Source of the DNA: Caulobacteraceae bacterium
GTDB lineage: Bacteria > Pseudomonadota > Alphaproteobacteria > Caulobacterales > Caulobacteraceae
Assembly (NCBI GenBank): GCA_947475415.1
Contig: CANJLH010000004.1
Coordinates: 1 to 64,000, forward strand
Direction: 5' to 3'
DNA: 64,000 nt
A model generated the notes under the pieces. It was not told where the DNA came from and did not search any database. It saw only the letters and a program-made list of their open reading frames with translations. Numbering within the stretch: the stretch's first letter is position 1; each line of letters opens with the position of its first letter. The translations under genes and the position numbers were made by a program. Of this stretch, positions 8,238 through 15,549 are shown in pieces.

Positions 8238-9587
8238 TCAGGCGAAGATCTCACTGACTTCGCGGGTGGCTTCCATCGACTGCTGCCCCCAACTGCTGGT
8301 GGGCACGCCCATCAGGCGCTGACAGGTAAAGCCCAGCTCCGTCGCGGGCCTTTCCCTACCGTCGATATGCAGCCCGGTCTTCAGGCGGCCGTTCAGCCTG
8401 CCTGCCGTGAACATCGGAATTCCCTCAAGCGAATGCACCTTCGCGAATTGGCAGTCCGTGTGGCTGTAGATCAGGGAGTGATCGAGCAGCGACCCATCCC
8501 CTTCCGGCGTCCTGGCCATGGCCTCGACAAAATAGGCCCACCCCTCGATTGCGCGGTCTACGAACCAGGATGCGTTAGGTTGAATCCCCAGTTGCGGGTC
8601 GATCGGTTCCTCGTGGGTCAGAATATGGTGCGTCCGCTCAGATCCCTTGCGGATCAGGGACGAACCGCTGTCGGAATAGACCATGTTGAATACCTTGGTC
8701 TGGTTGCAGGCCAAGGCCATCACCAACAGATCGGTCATCGCCCGGTGGCGTGCGCCCACCGACACGACATCCAGGCCGACCGGTATCTCTTTGATCTCGC
8801 CTTTCGGGACTATGCAGGCCGGCGCTGGCGGCGGCTTCTGGAGCTGAGTCTCCAGCCGCCCTTCGAGTTCGCGGATCGATGTGAAGTACTCGTCGACCCG
8901 ACGTTTGTCGGCGGCGCCGAGTTGGTGATTCAGGCTCTTGGATTCCTCAATCACCCCGGAGAGCACGCTCTTGCGCAGCATCGTGTTGCGGTCCGGCGTG
9001 AAGTTCGCCGCGTTGGGATCCTGGAATTCCGGCCCAAAGATCTTTTGGTAGAACTCTACGGCGGAGGTCTCCGGCGGGTTGATCGCCTCAGCACTGCGGA
9101 AGCTATAACTGTCCCGCGCGACTCCCGTCGCGGCGAGATTGATCGAGCGGAAGCGCGAACCTCCGCCGATCACGTCGGAGATCGCCACGTCGAGGCTTTC
9201 GCTGGGTAACGAACTGCGCGTCGCAGGCGTCACCCCGCAACGGAGCGCGACCCAACCGGTATAGTGGCAGAAATTCGTCTTTCCATCCGTCAGAACGTTG
9301 AAATTACTCAGGAGGTTGAAGTGTTGTCTGACCTTCTCCAGCGGCTTCATCTGCTGTGGAAATTCATAATTGGCGCCAAAGGTCTTCGGAATGAAAATTT
9401 CCGCATCGACGCCAAGCCCCCAAAACCAGGTGCCGAAGCGCGAAGGCAAAGGTGTTCCAGCCGCCTGGGCGGTGCCATTCTCGTTGAGGAATAGGTCCAG
9501 GAACGGTAGCGACACCGCCACGCCGCCGCCGCCGATCGCGCCGCGCAGGATACGCCGCCGGGTGATCGGATTGGTCTTGATGAGCAT
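8238..9587 (-). CDS. DUF1552 protein with Tat signal
   Basis: This 449-residue protein starts at ATG 9587 with GAGG six bases upstream; the open frame begins at a TTG 15 bases earlier, which lacks a comparable site. The N-terminus has a twin-arginine signal (TRRRILRGAIGGGG, then VSLPFLDLFL), implying export folded, perhaps with a cofactor. The body matches DUF1552: RFGTWFWGLGVD, ending in a C-terminal GLHIDGRERP region. DUF1552 proteins, abundant in planctomycetes and myxobacteria, pair with DUF1592/1588 proteins and resemble the alkaline-phosphatase-fold DUF1501 family; their reaction is unknown. The stop of the DUF1592 gene is 11 bases upstream. Confidence 0.8.
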   Translation of the reverse strand: MLIKTNPITRRRILRGAIGGGGVAVSLPFLDLFLNENGTAQAAGTPLPSRFGTWFWGLGVDAEIFIPKTFGANYEFPQQMKPLEKVRQHFNLLSNFNVLTDGKTNFCHYTGWVALRCGVTPATRSSLPSESLDVAISDVIGGGSRFRSINLAATGVARDSYSFRSAEAINPPETSAVEFYQKIFGPEFQDPNAANFTPDRNTMLRKSVLSGVIEESKSLNHQLGAADKRRVDEYFTSIRELEGRLETQLQKPPPAPACIVPKGEIKEIPVGLDVVSVGARHRAMTDLLVMALACNQTKVFNMVYSDSGSSLIRKGSERTHHILTHEEPIDPQLGIQPNASWFVDRAIEGWAYFVEAMARTPEGDGSLLDHSLIYSHTDCQFAKVHSLEGIPMFTAGRLNGRLKTGLHIDGRERPATELGFTCQRLMGVPTSSWGQQSMEATREVSEIFA

Positions 9588-9598
9588 GTTCGGCCTCG

Positions 9599-11305
9599 TC
9601 AATTCAGCGCGGCGGTGCGGGGGGGCGGGGTTTCGTCAGGCGCTTGCGCCGCGAAAAAGGCGTCGCTGTAGATCATCACGCGTAGCATGTCGGCAAAACG
9701 GTATCCGCCATCGTCCAGCTTGGATTGAAAGTACTTGAACAGGCCAGATTCCGACTTCGTCGCCGGGCGGCCGACAGCAAAGCTATAGAGGCGGCTAATG
9801 ACGCATTGGCGCAGCGCTCCGCTGTCGTGAAGCGCCTGACCTAGACCGGCGGCGTCGGCGTAGGCGACGCCATCCAATGTTCCGCTGGGGTCAATAGGCG
9901 CACCGTGTTCGGTTTCACGATACTGGCCGGCGCCGTCAAATCTCTCCAGGCCCAGCCCGATTGGGTCCGTGAGCATGTGGCAGCCCCGACAGGTCGGGTC
10001 GGTATTATGCGCCGCAAGCCGTTCCCTGGCGGTCCGGAACTTGGCGTGTGGGTCTTCTACGATCGAGAAGTCCACATTTGGCGGCGGATCAGGCACCTTC
10101 TGGCACAGCAACACTTCCCGAATGGCCCGTCCACGGCGGGTCGAGGAGCTTCGGCCGGGATGGGCGTACTGCGACAGGAACCCCACCTGTGTCAGCAGGC
10201 CCGCCCGCGGATCACCGGCTGGAAACTCATAGGGCGCCCAGCCCCCGGGCCCCGGTGTCACAAGGACCCGATAAATCGAGGCGAGGCCCGGGCTCATAAG
10301 GGTTCGACGCGTAGTGAACAGTTCCCTGTAGTCGCTCTTCCGGATGACCAGTTCGTCCACCACTGTGCGTAGCACCTGCTCGCGGGCTTCCTTGCCGATA
10401 TTGTTTGTGTAGGTGGGGTAGATGATCGGATCCTTCGCCACGTTGTCGAAGGCCTCAAGCACCAGAAAATCGTCGAAGAAGGCGCGTACGCCTTGCGCGA
10501 ACTGCGACGCGGCCAGCATGCGCTCGGTTTGTCGCCGCAGCCCCCTGGCATCGTTGAGTTCGCCCCTTTCGGCCGCGCGCAATAGTTCTTCGTCCGGCGC
10601 GGCATCCCAGAGCAGGAAGCTTAGGCGGGTCGCCTTCGAGTAACCGGTCAGCCGCCAGCGACCTGGGTGCAAAGGATCGGGCTCGATGTCCTCCGAGATC
10701 AACAGGAAATTCGGCGATACGAGCAGGCCGCTCAGCGCATAGGTCAGGCCCTTGTAGAATCCCCCGCCGTCAGCGGCCGCCTCTCCCGCAATTTGAACCT
10801 TGAGGTTCAGTTCGGCGTCCGTGAGAGGGCGACGGTAGAGCAGCCGCCCGACCTGAGCGAGGAACCGCCGCGCACAGGCATCGTCGCGTTCGGCTTCCAG
10901 GGCCGGCTTGCAGGACACCAGGAATTCGCGATGTTTGGCATCCGTAACCTGCTGCGCCACAGAACGGGCCGCAGATTCCAGACGGTCGAGCGCCCCTGGC
11001 GTCACCACCGCCGTTCCGGCGCCGACGCCAAGCAGGCCGTCGGCGCGTTTCACCGGCGCAAACCGCACGCCAATGGCGATATCCGCGCCGAAGATATCGG
11101 TGATGGTATGGACATACTCCGACTGGCTCATCAGGCGCAGCGTCGGTGCGGAACTGGCGACCTCGGGCTCCTTTAACGTCCGCCGGGTCGTCGTTGGTGG
11201 AGGATTCCCAGCACCTGATGCGCACGACAGCAACAGCAAGGCTCCGCAGAGAACCGCGGCGATGAAACCGCTTCTTGGAAGCAAAGGCCAGTGGAACGCT
11301 GTCAT
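9599..11305 (-). CDS. DUF1587/1595/1592/1588/1585 lipoprotein with a CxxCH motif
   Basis: A 568-residue protein from the ATG at 11305, which overlaps the upstream stop by 4 bases; the open frame reaches 11437 but the extra N-terminus is implausible. A lipoprotein signal ends in LLLSC (Cys28). Domain order from visible motifs: DUF1587 (LMSQSEYVHTITDIFG), DUF1595 (YRRPLTDAEL), DUF1592 (GLLVSPNFLLISED, TRLSFLLWD), DUF1588 (GFLSQYAHPGRSSSTRRG, then CRGCH at residues 439-443, DPIGLGLERFDGAGQYR), and DUF1585 (LYSFAVGR). The single CxxCH could bind c-type heme. This architecture is best known from planctomycetes; function is unknown. Confidence 0.8.
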   Translation of the reverse strand: MTAFHWPLLPRSGFIAAVLCGALLLLSCASGAGNPPPTTTRRTLKEPEVASSAPTLRLMSQSEYVHTITDIFGADIAIGVRFAPVKRADGLLGVGAGTAVVTPGALDRLESAARSVAQQVTDAKHREFLVSCKPALEAERDDACARRFLAQVGRLLYRRPLTDAELNLKVQIAGEAAADGGGFYKGLTYALSGLLVSPNFLLISEDIEPDPLHPGRWRLTGYSKATRLSFLLWDAAPDEELLRAAERGELNDARGLRRQTERMLAASQFAQGVRAFFDDFLVLEAFDNVAKDPIIYPTYTNNIGKEAREQVLRTVVDELVIRKSDYRELFTTRRTLMSPGLASIYRVLVTPGPGGWAPYEFPAGDPRAGLLTQVGFLSQYAHPGRSSSTRRGRAIREVLLCQKVPDPPPNVDFSIVEDPHAKFRTARERLAAHNTDPTCRGCHMLTDPIGLGLERFDGAGQYRETEHGAPIDPSGTLDGVAYADAAGLGQALHDSGALRQCVISRLYSFAVGRPATKSESGLFKYFQSKLDDGGYRFADMLRVMIYSDAFFAAQAPDETPPPRTAALN

Positions 11306-12453
11306 CGCCTGACGCCCGCATCCGAAGGTCGTGAACCACCGGATTGCGCGACCTGACGCGAACGGTCTTGCGTCGAGCCATTGGGTATCAACGCCCGCAC
11401 TGCGGTAACCTTGTAGGTCGTGGAGATCGCCCGGCACTGCCCCGTAGCAGGGTCCTTGAATCCGTCCGCATATCGCATTGCGGCGCCGTATTGGCCAGCG
11501 TAGCTAAAGGGGCCTAGCTGGCCCGGTACGCCTTTGCCGTACATGCTCCACCAGATCTTCAGATCCTCGTAGCCGGCGAAATACCCTTCCGCTCCGTCGT
11601 CTGTGAGTTTCAGGCGCAATCTGGCATCGCGCAGCCGCTGCTCGCCCGGGTGGGTCACCCACAGAACCGAACGATCCATCACCGGGATGGGGTCGGTGGT
11701 GAGCACGCCGTCAACAATCTTGCCGTGGGTCGTATTTATGAATCGCGGATAGCGCTCGTCGATCCGCTGGAAAAGGTAAGGCACAAACTTTCCCGGCGAA
11801 CTGGCAAGGAGCTTGTCACGCCCTTTGGCGATGGTCACCACGACGTCCGGATCGTTCCGATCATCATCCACACCGGCGATCTCTACGACCAGGCGGTTGA
11901 GGGGTGAGTGTTCGAATTCCTGGCCGATGAATTCGCGACTAAAGCCATCCGGACGCCATGCCGGCGTACAACTGAGCACCCGAGCCATTTGGTTATCCAC
12001 ACGCTCGCCCTCGGGGCTGGTGAACTTGTCATGCGCGCAGGTCTTGTCCGTGGCCCGCCCGTCGTTGGTGCCATCGAGATTCAGGCCGACGCTCTTTTCC
12101 GTCCTCAGCTCAGGAAATGGAAATACATCTTTGATCAACCAGGGAAAGTAATGGCTCGATTCGCCATCGGGGCCCCGCCCCTCATAGGCGCCATATTTCT
12201 TGAACTGCTCGTCGCCATCTTTGGTGGCGCGCAGCTGTTGCTTGTCGTCATGATCGAAGCCGTCGGGGCACTCCTCCTTGCCGCCCGGCGTCTGGTAGAA
12301 ATCGTAATGCCAGCTGGTGATCACCAGACCGATCGCATGCGACGGCGGGCGTGAAAACGTCGGCGCCGCAAAGGTTAGCGGTGCGGCGACCGCTCCGACC
12401 CAGAGCCACCTGAGCGGCCGGCGACGGCGCTTCAGCCTCTGAGCCCCATCCAT
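11302..12453 (-). CDS. Exported protein of unknown function, first gene of the four-gene secreted cluster
   Basis: A 383-residue protein I do not recognise. The N-terminus is basic followed by a hydrophobic segment (LWVGAVAAPLTFAAPTFS), consistent with a signal peptide. The mature part has many Asp/Tyr/Trp residues and scattered cysteines (KEEC, DKTC, LSC, GQC) that could form disulfides in the periplasm. A YDFYQTPGGKEECPDGFD segment near the N-terminus and SREFIGQEFEHSPL in the middle stand out. It lies just upstream of, and overlaps by 4 bases, the DUF1592-type lipoprotein gene, so the products probably act together. Confidence 0.6.
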   Translation of the reverse strand: MDGAQRLKRRRRPLRWLWVGAVAAPLTFAAPTFSRPPSHAIGLVITSWHYDFYQTPGGKEECPDGFDHDDKQQLRATKDGDEQFKKYGAYEGRGPDGESSHYFPWLIKDVFPFPELRTEKSVGLNLDGTNDGRATDKTCAHDKFTSPEGERVDNQMARVLSCTPAWRPDGFSREFIGQEFEHSPLNRLVVEIAGVDDDRNDPDVVVTIAKGRDKLLASSPGKFVPYLFQRIDERYPRFINTTHGKIVDGVLTTDPIPVMDRSVLWVTHPGEQRLRDARLRLKLTDDGAEGYFAGYEDLKIWWSMYGKGVPGQLGPFSYAGQYGAAMRYADGFKDPATGQCRAISTTYKVTAVRALIPNGSTQDRSRQVAQSGGSRPSDAGVRR

Positions 12454-12624
12454 CCCGGTTCACCAATCTTGCCGTTCCGACAACTATTGGAAAACAGGCT
12501 ACGAAATTTGCCGGATTGAGCAAGCCGCCTCTCGACGGGCAGGGCATCAATCAACGCGAATTCGTAGCAAATTCGGCCGCCCGGACCTTGCCGAACTTTA
12601 CATCCCTTGACCGGCGGGGAACAC

Positions 12625-13167
12625 ATGGCGATCTCAACCCTACGGAACGCCCTGATGCCCACCAGCGCTGACACCTTGGAAGCCCTCATCGCCAAACAGG
12701 CGATCAGTGAGCAGATCTACGCCTATTGCCGGGCGATGGACCGAATAGACCGGGAATTGGGCCACGCGGTTTGGCATCCGGATGGTGTCGCCGACTATGG
12801 GGCGATCTTCCAGGGCACGGGCGCCGAGTTCATCGAATTGGTCTGCACAGGCCACCTGCGGCTGGAGGGACATTCGCATCAGGTGAGCAACATCCTCATC
12901 GAGGTCCGTGGCGATCGCGCCTATAGCGAAGCCTATGTCACCGCCGCTCTGAGAGAGCGCCGCGAAGGCCGCCTGTTTCAGATGACCGTACGGGGCCGCT
13001 ACGTGGACCAGTGGGAACTGCGCGATGGCCGTTGGGCGATCACGCGGCGCACCTACGTCCATGACTTCGATGATGTGCGCGCCGTCGAAGAAATTGGTCG
13101 CGAGGGGTGGAGTCGCCGCGACCGCGAGGATCCAGTTTACGTCCTCGGCCCGCCTGGGGAATCTTAA
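12625..13167 (+). CDS. NTF2-like/SnoaL family protein
   Basis: This 180-residue protein starts at ATG 12625, with GGGGA five bases upstream, not at the TTG at 12607. It has the cone-shaped NTF2-like fold signature: an N-terminal helix (IAKQAISEQIYAYCRAMDRID), HPDGVADYGAIF, and a C-terminal strand pair with GRYVDQWELRDGRWAI ending in RRTYVHDF. Such proteins are small-molecule hydratases, isomerases or dehydratase-like enzymes in terpenoid, steroid or polyketide metabolism. Substrate unknown. It converges on an SDR gene with a 4-base overlap. Confidence 0.8.
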   Translation: MAISTLRNALMPTSADTLEALIAKQAISEQIYAYCRAMDRIDRELGHAVWHPDGVADYGAIFQGTGAEFIELVCTGHLRLEGHSHQVSNILIEVRGDRAYSEAYVTAALRERREGRLFQMTVRGRYVDQWELRDGRWAITRRTYVHDFDDVRAVEEIGREGWSRRDREDPVYVLGPPGES

Positions 13168-13955
13168 GCCCCCACGCCCACACTTGCGAAGCGATCAGCG
13201 TATGCGGTCGCCAGAGCCGTTTTCCATTCCGGATGGGTCAGCACCAGCGGTTCATTGCCGATGATGGCCTCGGCGATACGGCGCCCGACGCGATCGGGCG
13301 TGATGCCGTCGGCCAGCGGATCGGGCCCCAATTCAGGTTCACGCGCCCGTGCAGAGATTGCGCTCGCAGAGTTGGCGAAGAAGTGTGTGGCCACAGATCC
13401 CGGCGCGACCAGGGTTAGGCCAATGCCCGTTTCGGCCAGTTCGATCCGCATCGATTCCGTCATGCCCACCACCGCATGCTTGCCAGCGCAGTAGGCGGAC
13501 ATGCCCAGTACGCCGGAGAACCCCGCGATCGAGGCGATGTTGACGATGTGACCACGTCTGCGCGCCAACATCCCCGGCAGCACGGATCGGCATCCGAGAA
13601 AGGGTCCAAAGGCGTCGACCTCCAGCACCCACCGCCAGCGCTGAGGATCATCCTCCGCCAGTGGACAGCGATGCCCAACGCCAGCGTTGTTGACCAGGAT
13701 GGACATCGGACCGAGCGCAGCTTCAGCAGTTTCGACCGCGCGCCCCCAAGCCTCGCCGTCCGTCACATCCAGCGCGATCGCCACGGCGCGATCATCGCCA
13801 ACGCCTAACTGCTGACGAACGGACTCAGCGCGGGCCAGACCGATATCGGCGAATACGACCTTCGCGCCACGATCGAGCAGAGCTTTACAGATGGCGGAGC
13901 CAATTCCCCCGCCAGCCCCGGTTACAAGCGCCACGTCTGCCGAACCGATCTTCAT
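13164..13955 (-). CDS. SDR family oxidoreductase
   Basis: A 263-residue classical short-chain dehydrogenase/reductase. The start at ATG 13955 has GGAG six bases upstream; the open frame extends to 14024. Seen: NAD(P)-binding TGAGGGIG near residue 13, NNAG, and the catalytic YCAGK (Y-x3-K) after a serine in NIASIAG. It oxidises or reduces a hydroxyl/keto group on an unidentified substrate. It is divergent from the aldehyde dehydrogenase gene across a short region containing an inverted repeat. Confidence 0.87.
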   Translation of the reverse strand: MKIGSADVALVTGAGGGIGSAICKALLDRGAKVVFADIGLARAESVRQQLGVGDDRAVAIALDVTDGEAWGRAVETAEAALGPMSILVNNAGVGHRCPLAEDDPQRWRWVLEVDAFGPFLGCRSVLPGMLARRRGHIVNIASIAGFSGVLGMSAYCAGKHAVVGMTESMRIELAETGIGLTLVAPGSVATHFFANSASAISARAREPELGPDPLADGITPDRVGRRIAEAIIGNEPLVLTHPEWKTALATAYADRFASVGVGA

Positions 13956-13981
13956 ATCCATCTCCGGAAGCTGCCGCCCAT

Positions 13982-14004
13982 CCTGACGGGGACACGCCGT
14001 CAGG
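13982..14004. promoter_or_regulatory. Inverted repeat upstream of the SDR and ALDH genes
   Basis: A perfect 8-bp inverted repeat, CCTGACGG (13982-13989) and CCGTCAGG (13997-14004), with a 7-base spacer, sits in the 141-base divergent region, 27 bases before the SDR start and 92 bases before the aldehyde dehydrogenase start. It could be a repressor operator or an RNA hairpin in the SDR leader. No regulator gene adjoins it. Confidence 0.4.
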
Positions 14005-14096
14005 TCGAGGCGAGCATCAGCCAAGTTCTGTTCAGTCTGCGCGTTCAGGGTCGCCCAATCCTTCGCCGCCGCGCTATGAAAGACCAGATTTAGCGA

Positions 14097-15545
14097 ATGG
14101 ACATATCAGTGGCGACATACCCTGAAATCAAACTCCTCCTCGACGGCGAGTGGATCGCCGCGGGCGAGCGCAAATCCCAACCGGTGATCAACCCCTCGAC
14201 AGGCGAGGTGCTGGCGCAAGTCCCCCACGCCAGCGCCTCGGATCTTGACCGCGCCTTGGCCGCGGCGGACCGAGCTTTCGCCAGCTGGCGGGCGACCAGC
14301 GCATATGACCGTCGGCGCATCCTGGGTCGTGTCGCGGACCTATTGCGAGAGCGCGCGACGGAGATCGCGCCGCTGACGGTGCTGGAACAGGGCAAGCCGC
14401 TGGCCGAGGCCATGGCTGACGTTGCGACAGCCGCGGACATGTTCGAATGGTTCGCCGAGGAGGGCCGGCGCGCCTATGGCCGGCTGATCCCGCCGCGAGA
14501 GGCCGGACGTCGCATGCTGGTGACTCTCGAACCGGTGGGGCCGGTGGCGGCCTTCGCGCCCTGGAACGTGCCGGCGATCACCATGTCGCGCAAGGTAGGC
14601 GCCTCTTTGGCCGCGGGGTGTCCGGTCATCTACAAACCTTCCGAGGAAACTCCGGCGACAGCGATGGCGGTAGCCCGGATCCTGATCGAAGCCGGGGTTC
14701 CCGAAGGTGTGCTGCAGATTGTCCTGGGCGATCCCGACATGATCTCCCGCCACCTGATGGGCTCGCCAATCATCCGCAAGGTGACGTTCACGGGCTCGAC
14801 GCCGGTAGGCCGCCAGCTCGCGCGGTTGTCCGCAGAAAACCTTCAGCGGCTGACCATGGAACTCGGTGGTCATGCGCCGGTATTGGTCTTCGACGATGTC
14901 GACATCGAAACCACCGTCCGCGGGGCGGTGGCCACCAAATTTCGCAACACCGGGCAGATTTGCACCGCGCCCACGCGCTTCCTGGTCCAGGACGCCATCG
15001 CCGAGCGCTTCACCGAAGCTTTCGCCGAGGCCGCGCGAAACCTGAAAGTCGGCGATGGTTTCGACCCGGCGACGCAAATGGGACCGTGCGCCAACCCCCG
15101 CAGGGTCGAGGCGATGGAGCGCCTGGTCGCCGACGCCGAAGCGAGGGGCGGACGCGTTGTCACTGGCGGCAAACGGATCGGCAACGCCGGCTGCTACTTT
15201 GAACCGACCGTGCTGGCCGATCTGCCGGACGACGCCCTGGCGATGACCACCGAGCCTTTCGGGCCAATGGCGATCGTGCGGCGGTTCTCGACGTTGGATG
15301 AGGCGATCGGCGTGGCCAATTCCCTGCGCTATGGGCTGGCGGGCTATATCCACTCCACATCCGCCGCGCGCATCGCAAGGGCCAGCGAGGCGCTGAACGT
15401 CGGCTGCATCGCGGTGAACAACTGGCAGGTCTCCGCGCCGGAGACGCCATTCGGCGGGGTCGGAGACAGTGGATACGGTTCAGAGGGGGGGCTGGAAGGC
15501 CTCCAGGCCTACCTCGCCATCAAATTCATCCATGAGGGGGCCTGA
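14097..15545 (+). CDS. NAD(P)-dependent aldehyde dehydrogenase (succinate-semialdehyde dehydrogenase-like)
   Basis: A 482-residue ALDH superfamily enzyme oxidising an aldehyde to the acid. The catalytic Glu is in MELGGHAP and the catalytic Cys in NTGQICTAPTR; the Rossmann region includes FTGSTPVGR, and APWNVPA is conserved. Overall it looks like the GabD-type subfamily, but the substrate may be another semialdehyde or a product of the flanking SDR. The ribosome site before the ATG is poor; a GTG four codons in is an alternative. The Mo-hydroxylase gene converges 4 bases downstream. Confidence 0.88.
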   Translation: MDISVATYPEIKLLLDGEWIAAGERKSQPVINPSTGEVLAQVPHASASDLDRALAAADRAFASWRATSAYDRRRILGRVADLLRERATEIAPLTVLEQGKPLAEAMADVATAADMFEWFAEEGRRAYGRLIPPREAGRRMLVTLEPVGPVAAFAPWNVPAITMSRKVGASLAAGCPVIYKPSEETPATAMAVARILIEAGVPEGVLQIVLGDPDMISRHLMGSPIIRKVTFTGSTPVGRQLARLSAENLQRLTMELGGHAPVLVFDDVDIETTVRGAVATKFRNTGQICTAPTRFLVQDAIAERFTEAFAEAARNLKVGDGFDPATQMGPCANPRRVEAMERLVADAEARGGRVVTGGKRIGNAGCYFEPTVLADLPDDALAMTTEPFGPMAIVRRFSTLDEAIGVANSLRYGLAGYIHSTSAARIARASEALNVGCIAVNNWQVSAPETPFGGVGDSGYGSEGGLEGLQAYLAIKFIHEGA

Positions 15546-15549
15546 AGCA

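Noticed and set aside
8106..9209. Long plus-strand open frame (367 codons) across the COG4315 and DUF1552 genes
   Set aside because: It spans the junction of two opposite-strand genes and has no family signature.
12454..12624. Inverted repeat GCTACGAA (12498-12505) and TTCGTAGC (12561-12568) between the secreted cluster and the NTF2-like gene
   Set aside because: Eight-base arms are 55 bases apart with no further symmetry; too weak to list as a regulatory site or integration end.
14340..15353. Minus-strand open frame of 337 codons opposite the aldehyde dehydrogenase
   Set aside because: The plus strand carries catalytic Glu and Cys motifs; the minus frame has none.
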